This document shows positions 34,201 through 49,200 of a stretch of 64,000 nucleotides of DNA, piece after piece. Every line of letters begins with the position of its first letter. Position 1 is the first letter of the stretch. A program made the translations under genes and the position numbers. The DNA is from Spisula solida (lineage: Eukaryota > Mollusca > Bivalvia > Venerida > Mactridae): NCBI GenBank assembly GCA_947247005.1, contig OX365956.1:3169501-3233500 (forward strand). The letters are read 5' to 3'. The notes below the pieces were generated by a model. That model did not search any database and was not told the DNA's origin. It worked only from the letters and a program-made list of their open reading frames with translations.

Positions 34201-37200
34201 GTAAGTAGCAGGGGCCTTTAATTCCGGAATAATCCGGAAATCCCGCTTTGCTGCACTAGAAAGAATGAACTTTACTGCAGAAAATAAAAGTTATTTGATT
34301 AAAAAATTCAAAGATTTGACAAAGTTATGGTCATTTGAAATTTCTTGTGAACAATTTTAGTACTAGAACAATGTTTGAACTGCAAGTTGGTGTAGGGGCG
34401 TGTGCTGATGGCACTGGAAATAGACTTGCAACTCATTTTCAGGATTTGGCATTATGCCACAGTAGGACCCCTGAAGTAGTGATGATACTGTTAGAGGGTC
34501 TTTATTAAGAGTGCACAGCCTATGTCAAAAAAATTGAAATAAATGGGATTATTATTTGCTTTCAATGGATTACAGAGATTTTTCAGTGAAAATAACAGTG
34601 AAATTACCACTTTGTTATTTTCACTGTTTTAGAAGCTGGTTCCAGTATCGTTCAGAAAAAGAAACGTAACATCAACGGCGCCAGGCTTTAAAATGTGCGT
34701 TACGTCATCATGACGTCACAATTGTCACGTCGTGGCGTTCCAATTTCGACGTGATTTTTCCAATTTAAGAGAAATTGAAGCATATAATAAACAGAAAATT
34801 TGTTGTTTTTTGGTGAAAGATCAATTTTATTTCACTCGTGATCACATAAAATTATATTTTCAATCGTGGCTACGCCTCTCGCGAAAATGTAGATTTTCTG
34901 TGATCACTCGATGAAATAAAATACGATCTTACACCAAAATCAACAAATATCCTCTATATATGCTATATCCTCTATATATGCTATATATATAAGAACCATT
35001 GGTTTATATCGAGCATTATACCTGTTCTGATCACTCCTAGAAATAATGAAGTTTATTCGTATAGTGTACCCTTGATTTAAAACTTCAATGTTTCTTTTTC
35101 GCAATTGTCTTATTTTATGCCTTCATTATATACAGTTGAATCTTCATGAAAGAGGTGTGAAAGTCGATCAAGGTTTATATAAATCAGCGTGGGAAGCATT
35201 GACGGACGATTACGAAGGTGTCAGATTGTCGGCTATACAAGTTGTTTGGGTCCTAAGTCATCTATATCCCGAAAGGTATAGTACTAGGCCTTGATTTATT
35301 GACTTTGTAGTCCTTGATTAATTGACTTTGTAGTCCTTGATTTATTAACTTTGTAGTTCTTGATTAATTGACTTTGTAGTCCTTGATTTATTGACTTTGT
35401 AGTCCTTGATTAATTGACTTTGTAGTCCTTGATTTATTGACTCTGTAGTCCTTGATTAATTGACTTTGTAGTCCTTGATTTATTGATTTCATAGTCCTTG
35501 ATTTTATAGTCCTTGATTTATTGATTTCGTAGTCCTTGATTTATTGATTTCGTAGTCTTTGATTTATTGACTTTGTAGTCCTTGATTTTAATGATCTTGT
35601 AGTCATTGATTAATTGATTTTGTAGTCCTTGCATCCAAAACCCAGAAAACCGCAAACAGGTTCCTCGATCCCTGCAAAATTATAATGTACTAGTATACAG
35701 TCAAAGCTACAGATAAGGTTTTTGTCAATGGGGTATTTTACCCCATACTTTCAATTTTGATTGGGTTTTGACAAATTTTAATTGGGTATTTAATCAAACT
35801 CATAGGGTAAATGATCTTAAGGAATTAAACACTTTCAATTTTTGACCTATTTGTTACACTTCTGTGTAAAATACTGTGAAACAGCCGAAATACTATTTCT
35901 CCCTAAAAAATCATTTTCTATTTGAGTATTCCGGATTGTATTTGCTTTTTCTTACTCCCTTCTCTCAAAATCTATTGGGTTTTTATGAAAATGAATTGGG
36001 TAATTACCCCAATATGCAGCTTATTTCTATGTAGCTCTGACAGTAGATGCCTCAAACAGGTTGACAGCTCAGACTATTTTCTTGGTTCAAAGACAGTTTG
36101 AGGCATCGAAGTTCCACTATATACATTATACTGTAAAATCACATATTTTCGTGGGTATTTAAAATTTTTGTGGATTTTGTAAAAAATGGATATTCGTGTC
36201 ATAAATTTGTGGATTACAAAACATGAAAAGGATAAACCCAATACTAGAGAGGTTGATTAATCTTAGGGATTAGATTTCGTGGTCGAGTCCAACAACAAAA
36301 TCAAAGAAAATTCAACTGTCTTGAAAAATAATCAGCGATTTTTTTCGCTTGATTGGGAATGGTACCAGTACCAGAAAAATTGGGAAAACTTGCGGCGTTT
36401 TTTACTCAAATTGGGAATTTTTTAATAAGTTGTGAATACTTAAAACAAATGACATCCATCTTATTTATTATAGAAATTAACATAAAATAGCTCGTGCATG
36501 ATATGTCGTGCATTTCCTCATATAACATTTTAATTTATGGGATAACTTGCGCAGCCAAGTTGCACCAGATTGGGAATTATTTTCCTCTAAATTGGGAAAA
36601 TGGATAATTTTTCTAATTGGGAAGCTACCTTTTAGGGGTACATGTACCTAACAAAGAAGGGGAAAAATCGCTGATAATGATCTTACAATATATCAATATT
36701 TCAGTGTTGTTCCGGTACCTGACTCGGACGAAGAACTAAGATTGGTCGATGATGGTTTTGTGAAAATATGTAATATGATCAACGATATATCTGTGAAAGT
36801 TCGGACAAAAGCAGCAAGTCTTCTGGTATGTAGAATTTAACTGCTTTCTGTTGTTTTACTGTTGTTTTTTGAGTTCGCTAACATATTTTTTGCAAATTTA
36901 TCAATTTTGGTAATATATAGCAAAAATTAATCCCTCATGACCATTTCTGATTTTACAGCATAATAATTATGTTTAGCTTTGGAATTTGTTTCAGGGATCT
37001 TTACATCTTGTAAGCCCCAGATTCCTGGAACAAACCTTGGATAAAAAGTTGATGTCAAACATGAGGGTAAGTGTTTTTAGCCGTGACGTATGCTTTATAT
37101 TAATATGATTTAAATTAACCAAAAAAAATTGTTCGCTTCATCTGTGGAAGTTATTCTGTTTAGCAGTTCAGCCATTCAGCCACCCTTTGACATTTTAACT

Positions 37201-40200
37201 TTCCCTGGTCATTGTGCTCCCTATGAAAATCTGCGTTCAAGTCTCCCTTGGGAGACTATTTCTCTCCTGGTGGTGTGCAGCCAACATGATCTGTGGCGCC
37301 CAGGAATATCCTGCCATCACAGGTACCAATTCACACCATGGTCAAGTGGAGCATTGTGTGTTATTCATGCTCAGAAAAATTAAGCAGTGGCGCAGACGTG
37401 GTTGGAACCCTGTACCTCTCGATCCCGAAGCGCACGTCCTACCTCTTGGCCACCGCTCCCCAATAATTCTGGAATAATCCCAAAGTCCGGATTTGCTGCC
37501 ATATGAAAGAAAGACCTTTTTACAGAAATAAAATTCATTCAAATTTTTTTATAAGAATTACCTTGAGGGTTTCGTCTTATTTTCAGTCAGACCCTTGATA
37601 GAGCACTCTCTTGTCACATGAGCGATACAAGTTTGCTGCTAAAATACAATAAACTTATCCAGGGGTTCCACTAGCTTTTGAATCTGATGGGTCATTTTGA
37701 TATTTTTTACTAAATTTTGCTACCATTATTTTATAGGGAAAATACCCATGATTTAAAGAGAAAATGACCCTTCAAACCAAAATCATCAGGGTCAAAATAG
37801 GCTTTAAGGAAATTTCAAGGGTCAAAACCCCTACTCCGGAGTCAAATGGAACCCCTGATAATCCTCCACAAATAAAAAAACAATCAAGGATATCATGGTT
37901 TAGCACATTTATTACCATGGGTAAAGGTATCATGATTTTTCAGGAACTTCAGGAGTTTTAGTGTCCAAAAATTTAGATAAAACATTTCCTTGGGAGTTCA
38001 TTATATAGCTTAGGGCATACCCTACACTGATCAAATTAAATTCAGTGTGAACATGCATGAAAATTGACCATATTAAATTTTCAGGATTTCAGGATTTTTA
38101 AAATTTCTAACATTTACCCAATGTACAACGTGCATGCTAACAATTTCTTATGTACCGGTAACTTTACTTGATACAGAGAAAGAAAACCGCATCAGAACGT
38201 GCTAAAGACAACTTCTCCTCCGGAGTATGGTCAACAGGTCAGAAATGGGCGGACGACGCCCCTAAAGAAGAGTTGGATCCGGAGAGTATAAACTTGATGA
38301 ATATTGGTGCATGTGGAGCATTTGTTCATGGATTAGAGGATGAATTTGCTGGTGAGTACAGCGTTTGATTCCCGCCCAAACTGATGCCGACAGTTCTGCC
38401 GCAATGTGGTGCAAACAAATTAACCTGCTCCTTGACCTGTTTACATAAATCAGGGATCCTACAGTTCCAGAATAATCTGGAAATCCGGATTTGCGGAATT
38501 AGAAGGATTGGGCATTTTGCCTTAGTAGGTCCCCTGAAAAATATATCACAAGCCTCTAGTGTGGAATAATCAATTTCTGCGAGAAAGTCGTGATTAATGT
38601 TTTTTAGAACACTTTGCACATATGCATAATAGAAGAGTTTGAGGACAAAGTTAATTTGTTTGCACTGAACGTCCATTCAATAAGTTCAGATTACTCAAAT
38701 TATATCAAAATCATGCTGCAAGTATTTGCAATTTACTCGAACCTGGGACCCTTTACTTACAGGGCAAATGTTATACCGACTGAGCTAGCTGGCTGCCTAC
38801 ACAAGTATCTCCCCTATTAGTAAATACACTGAACCACTTTTCTAATTGGTCACTTTTCAAACCCTAAATACATTTAACTCTGATCATTATGTTTGATGAT
38901 ATTCTGCACGCAAACATTTTATGCAATTGTCCTAAAACTTAAAAAATAGTGAAAATAAAAATCACATGCCTAAGTATACATTGTCAGTCATGCGATCAAT
39001 TTTGCATTTTCGCCATCAAATAATATGATCACAGCTAAATGTATTTTGGGTTAGAAAAGTTGTTGAGTGTAGGTTCAGACTGTGACTCTATTATTCCACA
39101 AATGTAATAAAAAGTTAGTGCTTAAACACGGACTTCTTTTTCACAATCACTTGTCCATTTGTGATTCTAAGTTCGCCATGTATACAGCGTTCTGCACTGA
39201 ATAGCATGCAAGCATTTGATTCATACTTTTCGGATGGTTGTCAGAGAGATTTTACTTTGGGGGGATATCAATTCAACACATTTGCTTGTTCCATTAATTA
39301 CCATATTTTCCTGTTTTCTCTCAGAGGTACGGAACTGTTCGCTAGATTCTATATGTGAGCTGGCCTCCCAGAATGCAGCATTCGCCATACTGTGTCAGGA
39401 TAGTTTAGCTGATATGTTTAACGATGAGATAGAAAGTGTAAGATTGAATGCCATCAATAGTTTGAAGAAGTTGACACAACACCTGGAGATACGGGAAGAT
39501 CAGCTAGACATTATGCTTGGAGTTTTACAGGTATGTGTGTAACTACTGTGAACCAACAAATTATTTCACGCAATTTAATTTCGTGGAGTTCGAGAGTGGT
39601 AGAATTTCGCGAAATTAAGTTGCCGCTAAAGTGCTAAAACATTAATATCGACATTGCGGGAAACTTAAAAACACGAAAATTTGTAGCCGCAAATATGCTG
39701 ACAATCAGCAAAATGCGAATGTTTCGCGAAGTAAATTGGTTACAGTATTAAGTTTAGGCCAAAAACAAATTAATTATGTGGTTTTGGTAATATGGTGAAA
39801 AAAATTAGGCTTGGTAAATTAAATTTTATTTTTCCTTTAATAACACTATTCGTGAAAACCTTGGAAGAATCATCAATAGCGGTACATGAGAATAATACAT
39901 CCGTAAAAATTGATATTGAAACCACTAAATGCCATAGTTTTCGTACCGTTCTGAAAAATCGCCGAATCAGCACTAAGATGTTTAGGTTCGAGCGGTAAAT
40001 AGAACCACAGAATTAATTTGTTTTGGCGTTAGCAATGATGTTGTTATGTTGTATACAACCATATATTGTGTTTAAAACAGTTTTCATTTGATTGTCTTCA
40101 AACTTGGTAAAATTGTTTATGGGCATAAAATCTAGGCCAAGTTGGATTATAGGTCCAATCGGCCCAGGCCTTCTTGGATTATGGCCCTTTAACTTACTAA

Positions 40201-43200
40201 AAATGTGAAAGTTGCCTTGTGTGCACTCTGTACTATAAGGTTGAGGTTTAAAATTCTGCCCTATAGTTGTATATCTTATAAAGATGCACAAGGTATATAT
40301 TTTAGGTATTAAAATTTTATAAAAGGTAATAAGTCAATATAACTAGGCATATCTTTAAGATTTTCCTCAACATGTGGAGAAGTTGCCAGTTCCTTATTGA
40401 AGGGTAAGGAAGTACTGGTTAGGATAGAGTCCAGGAAAACTGTTAAGGTGACTTAACCACCTGATACAATTGAAAATTTGTTGAGAAATGGTGTTGAACA
40501 CAAATAAACAAACCATATGTGTATTGCAGCATGTTTTGTACGTTTCGCATGAATCATTACATGATATACATATAGGCATATTGCAGGATTTTTGGTACGT
40601 TTCAATTAAATCATTTCGTGACATATATTATCATATTGCAGGATTATTCGTACGTATCACGTGAATCGTTACGTGACATGTTGTGTGATATGAGGTACGC
40701 AACCAAGGAATGTTTACAGTCGTGTGTCGTGGCCTTGCTTGATAATTTACGAAGATATCCAGAAGACAGAGTTAGTATCTGGAAGTAAGTTCAAATCGGA
40801 TATATTTATATAAAAATATTTATTATGCACAAGTATGCGGGCTTATTCGTAACCTTCCTTTTTCGGCTATTTCGTAACCTTTCATAACCATATTTTGGCT
40901 GATTCGTAACCGACCTCAAAAAAGCTTGAAAAACAATTTGCTATTCATTCCATAATTATTAACGAAATTATAAATATAGTTTACTATTTCAACACCTTTT
41001 AAACACATTTCTACGATGTTATAAGCCATATACGTGGGTTGTCCCAGAATAGCGTATAATCACGTTATATCATGAGAACTATCAAGCATTGTATGACGAA
41101 ATTATAATGAACCTTTAGATAATTTATTTCTTGACAAACCGGCAAAATTTCATTACATATCATCAAAAAAACCTACAAATGGTGTACATTTTACGAACGC
41201 CAAGTGAAGCTAGGCGTGTCACAGAACGTCAACGTCAACACTCGCCTACGACGTCATGCTATCACAGTTCTCCAAAGTACTTCCCTTCGTGAGCTAAACA
41301 CTTTTAATATTGTATGCGGATGTTGTAATAAACCATTTGAGAATTTATTTCTTTCATACTATCAAAATTTAATTAATCGCTTTTTACAATGGACAACTTG
41401 AGTTGACGATATCTGCGGATAGTGTTGGAAAAAATCTGACGTAAGTTTTTGCTCAGCTCGGTCGGTCTGCTCTACTTCGTTTACCTGTCCTCTTGTGCCA
41501 AACAAAATAATTATGTCATTCAAAAACAGCTGCCTTATTACGCTGCTGTATTGTGCTGTTGATTCCACCTCATTAATCTTCTGTCCAGACTCCTGGTGTT
41601 ATACTACGCTACTCACGGTATAGCGCAATGCTTAGAAAATGACGATCGCTCGATAACGTCGTCTGACGTCGTAATTTTTTATAGTCTGATCATAACAACG
41701 TTGCTACATTACGTCATAAACCCGCCATACACGAAGTCATTACCATGAAACATCACACAGCAACTAGCCAAAACATGCCAATTACGCTTATAAATTTTTG
41801 TACTTTAAGTATTATTGCCATTAAATATTTGAATTCATTTCTGAAATGTTTATTTTTTTCCGCTGACTCACATACCGTTAACATGGGTTACAAATTATCA
41901 TATTTATCAAATACAACGTATGCTGATATAAAATAAATTACTCAAATATATGTGGAATAGTTGAAGAAATGCACATGCAAAATTTCAAATTTGTGCCATT
42001 ATGCTGGACTAAATAAAGCAAGAATTATACGCTATTCTGGGACACCCCACGTATATATGTTATTATACTTATATGAATCAAAGCAATAAATCGGCGGTTA
42101 TGAGTTCGCCGATACTATTTTGGTTACGATTAAGCCTGATAACAAATGACCTGTATACCAAGTGCACGCCACAACAGTCCACACAAAACTGAGCATGAAA
42201 ACCGGCGACTAAACAGCTACACTTAAAAGCATTTGAGAAATGACCAAGAGCCCCTACTTAGATTCGTACTTGGGATCTCTCGACCCCCTTGCCACCATGA
42301 CTCGGGGCTTTTTTCCTTCTGAGGCAGGGGCCGTTTACAGGCGTCTTCCCTCAGGAAAATACTTTAAAATCACCAATTTACATCAAGTTTTTTCTTCCTC
42401 TTTTACAAGAAGTATGCGTTAATTTTCCCTAAATTCAAAGAAACAGCCCCTTCCCCTTTTTTTGAAAGAAAGCCTTGTGACCGTACATGTACTATTTGAT
42501 GTTCTATTTCAGATGTATGCAACATTTAGGGAAGAATTGCTCCAATCTAGCTCTACCGTTGATGCCCGAATTTCTATGTTTACATCCGTACTTTGATACC
42601 CCGGAACCTGAGATGGACGATCCAGCTTGTATCCTTCTTACATGGATTACTGTTATACCGGGGTACTGTTTAATCAAAGCACTTACAGAAAGCTTAAATA
42701 ATATGTTCAAAATTCAAATGCTTTATAATTCTTTAACAACTACAAATTATAGGAAAACGATCTGCAATATTAAGAACGATTTAGTTAAACTCCTACACAT
42801 ATACCATATCTGCTGCCCCTTATTTGTAATAAATTATTGTAAAAACATTATAACAATTTTGAACTTCAGCATAAGTTTAAGATTTCTGTAAGTGCTAATA
42901 AAACAGTACACAGGGCTGGTAATTATGAAGTGAATAACTTCAATATAACATTTGAGCAGCTTATATTTCCATCCAGTTGAAGAATAACCTATTCTGGGAC
43001 AGCTATTTGTTCCTTTGGCACAACAAGGTTGTATCTCACTATATAGTATTTTTATTAAAATTACAATAATAAAGGAGTATAGTGGAACACGACAAGACAA
43101 CGGGTATTTTTTAATTTATTTAATCCAACTAGTTGCGACTATACACATAGTCTTCACCTTGTTGTGCCAAAGAGACATATTGTGGTTTATATACATGCAC

Positions 43201-46200
43201 TATGTTCAATCTGATTGGTTCCTTGACTAACAACTAGATATAAGTATACTGGTGTTAGTATTTAATGCTGCAGCCGGGAACCGTACAGCTTTACCCATGT
43301 TTCAGGAACATACGTGGAGACATTATACATACCTGAGAGACAGTATACCTGATATAGTACCCGAATTACAGGTTGGTACAAGATTCAGGTGCAACTACAA
43401 TTAAGAAAAATAATAAATATATACCTGTGTTTATGGAAGAATAAAGTACAGTCACGAGTTTGGATGCATATTAATTAAATCATGAGTGTGCTTGTATGAA
43501 TCCGAACAAGTGACTGTGGTTTATCATAGATAAAACACAGGTACATATTCATTATTTCCGTTCTAACATAGCCAATATTCCACATTTGGTGACTAATCAA
43601 GACATGATACCACAGCACTATTTTCTTCCTCGGAAGGTTTATTTGTGGTTTGAAATTATTCAGCCATAGCTGTATTTTATCGGTAGTTTCAATTTTTCAA
43701 GGTCAGGGAATATTGTAATTAGTTGGGACAATTGAGCAAAGTCAGGAAAAAATTAGGGAATTCTTCATTATAGTTGTTGATAAGTGTCATTTCCTATGAA
43801 GGTAATACCAAAGACTTATATTGTAATATTGTAGACTTGCTTGGAATAATTCTAAATTATAATAACTACAATCAACGTATAATATAGCATTGTAACTTGC
43901 AACACTTGTTCAACATCATAAGTCACCAGGCCCCAATTCCACGAAAAAACTTAAGTTATTGCTCAGCTGAGACTACTATTTAGAATTGATTATATGACTA
44001 CAATTATAGTCTTGAGATGTAGATTGCTACCAGAAACTGTGTATTGATTGCTAAATAACGAGTTAATAGGTGATTTTCGTAAGAAATGCTCATGTAAATC
44101 CAACAGTAAGGAACTATAAAATACTTCGTATTTGAGCCTGTTATAACAGACTTAAGTTTTTACCTTAGACGTTTATAACTTTAAAGCACTATTTTCTGTA
44201 AAAATCGGACTTATTATGTATTGCTCTATTAAATTGGAATCTAACTGTGATGAAACAATATATACAAGTATACATGAAAGTCATTTAACCAACACAATAT
44301 GTTTTTAAAATAGCAGTATCCATTTTGATCTTAAGTAGAGTTATGCCCTTTTCTTACTTAGACGTTTCTTGGTAAAAATTTTATGTTCAAGTTACATTCA
44401 GACCAATTATTATCTCATATACTATCAATGATATTGCATTGAAACTATGTTGTATAACTGATTGCCTGTTTTGAACAAATTTATTTGACAAATGACTGCA
44501 AATAGTTGAGGCGCTGTCTTATGGACAGTCTTTTGTTACGAGTCCTCAGATGCCGAGTGGTTAGAGGAATTGAAGGATGCTACTGATATTACACATGTAT
44601 TATATATACATGTATTATATATGTCAATGTGACCACTTTCTACTTGGACTTTCAGCATGCAGACAGTATGACTGTTACTGTGGTTGGTACGGACGCTAAG
44701 TCAGACGGCTCGGACCTAACTTCATCATTTATAAAATCTACCATCGATAAATTATCGGATCTCAGTTCCTTAGACACGTTTACGGCTAAACAACTACTGG
44801 AGACTTCTGTAAGGTTTGTGTGCTTATCAATGCTTTACTTACCACTATAGTAGGTGTGGCTAGTAAGTGGTGGATGTAAAAATAAATATCGCATAACCTT
44901 GTGTTACAGTACTTTCCTCAGACTGTGTGGCTTGGGATTGTCTGTGCGCTACTGTATTTACTTATCACTACAGCAGGTAAGTGCCATGTCTCCCCCTTCT
45001 TCACTTCAATGTAATTATCACCCATAATTACCTCCCTTAATGGTTAATTAATCCACTGTGTGTCATTTATTGTGGGGCGAGTATACAGGCTTGCTTAAAA
45101 TATCCAATTTTGGGGACTTGGATGATTTGTTCTATGTCTGACTTTTGCGTTGGTGGCTAGGCGCTGTCGCTGTTTCTGTGTGGCTTTGGGTTGTCTGTGC
45201 TACAGTGAGAGAAACCTTGATAGTTTTCATAGATGTGTTGTTTACTCTTCAATTATAATAATGTATGTAGAACTGTATAATGTATACACAGTAACACCCT
45301 TTGGGAAACATAAAGTTTGTACAGAGGTTGTTGCTCTGGAGAGGTAAAATGATGCTCTGGAACAAAATGTTTAGAGAATAATGCTTAAGAGAGGTTGTTG
45401 CTCTATGGAGGGCCGCTCAAGAGAGGTTGTACTGTACATGTATTGTAAAATCTCTTATTTTCGTGTGATTTAAATTTTGCGGATTTTTGTAAAAATGCGA
45501 TTTCATGGGGTCTTAAATTCTTGGAAGGATAAAACCTTTTCCCCTAATTCTGAGGTAGATTAATCGAGAGGGTAAAATTTCATGGTCAAGTTCAACCACA
45601 AAATCAACAAAACTTTAACCCAAATAAAAAATACTGACTTTAAAGAACATGATTTAATGATATTTCAGGGATTTACAGAGGGTGTCAGAATTAGATACAA
45701 ACACGTCGGCTTCAGCTGAATGTATCTGTATGTTCTTACAGAGTCAGTTACTTGTGACACAGGTATAGTACCCACCACTCCATTCCATTTTATATTTTCA
45801 GGGGTCCAATTATTTTGGAATTATCTAGAAATCTATATTTACTGGTTGGTCAGTCTGTCTGTAGACAAGGGTCATATATACAGTGTCCACCAAAAATAAG
45901 TATACAGTAAATGCTTCTTGCAAAATTAAACTTGGTTAAATTATTCAATATCTATTTATCAGACGGTCACAATTATACTAGTTTCTAAAACTACAGTTAC
46001 TAAATGAGTCAGATTAGAGATACAAATAAAGATGAAGATGTTTAGAACTAAAATAACCACGTGGTCAAAAAGGCTGAATTTTCCATCTTTTTGTGATAGA
46101 GTTACCATTCAAGATTGACAAAGAAACTTTAGATTTTGCACCTAGGGTACCAATTAATGTATGGCCTTTCCATTTGATAAACAAAACTATTTAGTTTCTT

Positions 46201-49200
46201 CAAATATAATGTTGCTTTACTGTTCTGCAAATAGTATTATTACAGGCAAGTAAGTGGGCAAATAACATATGTATACTTATTTTTGGTGGGCAGTGTATGT
46301 ATACAATTCCAAAATATTCCAGATTTGCTGCACTGGCAAGAATGAACTTTTCTGCAGAAAAAGTCATTTGATGAAAAAATTCAAAGAATTGACAAAGTTA
46401 TGGTCATTTAAAGTTCCATAAGCTGAAGTATAATTATAAAACAATGTTTAAAACAGAGTTTTGTTGTAGGGATTGGTATTAATGGCACCTGAAACAGACT
46501 AGGGACTCATTTTCAGGATTGGGCACTTTGCCTCAATAGAACCCTTTCTGGTTCCTGATAAATAACACAAGAATGTTTTGCCTAAGATTCTTAAACTTAT
46601 ATATACTTATATACATATCAGTCACCTGTTTAGATAGACCACCATTTCTTTGTTTCCTATTGATGGTCTTGCAGTCCGGTTTGACTGTAGATTGCTTTGC
46701 ACAAATCGGTTAGTCTGTATGAAAGGGTATAGTATGTTATGGAAATAAAGGAAGATAAATGTCAACGAAAACATGTGTTGAAATTGATTATATTATTTAC
46801 TCAACGTTTCGGCATTTTGCCTTCATCAGGAAATACATATAAATGAAAACAACGGACGTGACGTCATGCATAATAGACGTTACGTTAATTGGCGGAAAAT
46901 ATTTTATGAAGCATGTTAGATTGTACAAACAATTCTATCGTAATGATTTTCAAAATTTAGTACTATACGGATATAAAATACAAATATTTTCTATAGCAAT
47001 ACGATATATAAAAAAAATATATGGAAATAAAGGGACATCAGAAACATTAAGGCGGCTATTTTGTTTTTGTCACCCAGTAGGTTTGACTGTAGATTGCTTT
47101 GCACAAGTCTGTATGAAAGGGCATAGTATGTTATGGAAGTATAAAGTGAAGTCAGAAACATTAAGGCAGCTATTTCACTTTTGTCGCCTTGTAGTGAGAG
47201 CCCTTGCATGCAAATACATGTTTTTTACAACCATATCTTGTTTTTCTTTCAGTTGATTTCCCAGCATGCATACATCTTGTCAGGAAGTGTTACTGTTAGC
47301 AACCTGACAGTTCTGGTGGATAAAGTGTTAAACCTCACAAACAGATTACAAACATTATATCTAGGGTTAGGAAATCATGATCTCTCATTGATCAAGCAGA
47401 CAGAATTAAAGGCCTTGACCTTTAGACTCGGCTCAACATTGGCGAACTCGCATGAATTGGCGACACAAATGAAAGCGCAAGATGTGTATACAACGTATTT
47501 AACCAATTTACAAAAGTAAGTTTTATCAATTAAATGAGCGGGTCTGACAATTCTGAAATTATCGGTAAATCTGGATTTGTTGCGCTAGAAAGAATAGACA
47601 TTTCTGCAAAAAAAGAAAGTTATTTTATAAAAATTGTCGAAGTATGGAGTTGGAAATGAAGTTATGGTCGAATATCTGTCACTGTATATAACTGAACTTT
47701 AACGATAGAACACCTTGAACAGACTTGCATCTTATTTTCCAGATTAGGGCTTATGTCTGTTAACAGGTTTGGTTTCAATTTTTAGTTTGGATTTGAAAAA
47801 ATCTGATGAACTGTACTACTCATTAGAGTGTTGATGTCATACTTAGGTTAAATTTTTATGTAAAAGTATATGCTAATAACAATAATAATAACGACATTAT
47901 TTATAGAGGCAATATAGTTAGGGGTATATAGGCAACATAGTTAGGGGTATATAGGCAACATAGTTAGGGGTATATAGGCAACATAGTTAGGGGTATATAG
48001 GCAACATAGTTAGGGGTATAGAGGCAATATAGTTATATAGGCAACATAGTTAGGGGTATATAGGCAACATAGTTAGGGGTAAAGAGGCAACATAGTTAGG
48101 GGTATATAGGCAACATAGTTAGGGGTATATAGGCAACATAGTTAGGGGTAAAGAGGCAACATAGTTAGGGGTATATAGGCAACATAGTTAGGGGTATATA
48201 GGCAACATAGTTAGGGGTATAGAGGCAATATAGTTATATAGGCAACATAGTTAGGGGTATAGAGGCAACATAGTTAGGGGTATAGAGGCAACATAGTTAG
48301 GGGTATATAGGCAACATAGTTAGGGGTATATAGGCAACATAGTTAGGGGTATATAGGCAACATAGTTAGGGGTATATAGGCAACATAGTTAGGGGTATAT
48401 AGGCAACATAGTTAGGGGTATATAGGCAACATAGTTAGGGGTAAAGAGGCAACATAGTTCGGGGTAAAGAGGCAACATAGTTAGGGGTATATAGGCAACA
48501 TAGTTAGGGGTATATAGGCAACATAGTTAGGGGTATATAGGCAACATAGTTAGGGGTATATAGGCAACATAGTTAGGGGTATAGAGGCAACATAGTTAGG
48601 GGTATATAGGCAACATAGTTAGGGGTATATAGGCAACATAGTCAGGGGTATATAGGCAACATAGTTAGGGGTATAGAGGCAACATAGTTAGGGGTATAGA
48701 GGCAATATAGTTATATAGGCAACATAGTTAGGGGTATAGAGGCAACATAGTTAGGGGTATAGAGGCAACATAGTTAGGGGTATATAGGCAACATAGTTAG
48801 GGGTATATAGGCAACATAGTTAGGGGTATATAGGCAACATAGTTAGGGGTATATAGGCAACATAGTTAGGGGTATATAGGCAACATAGTTAGGGGTATAT
48901 AGGCAACATAGTTAGGGGTAAAGAGGCAACATAGTTCGGGGTAAAGAGGCAACATAGTTAGGGGTATATAGGCAACATAGTTAGGGGTATATAGGCAACA
49001 TAGTTAGGGGTATATAGGCAACATAGTTAGGAGTATAGAGGCAACATAGTTAGGGGTATATAGGCAACATAGTTAGGGGTATAGAGGCAACATAGTTAGG
49101 GGTATAGAGGCAACATAGTTAGGGGTATAGAGGCAACATAGTTAGGGGTATATAGGCAACATAGTTAGGGGTATATACGCAACATAGTTAGGGGTATATA

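Noticed and set aside
42629..42891. Extension of INTS4 exon 12 into the following open frame
   Set aside because: Reading on gives no family similarity, whereas splicing at GTATCC to exon 13 restores the conserved DPAYI and the phase.
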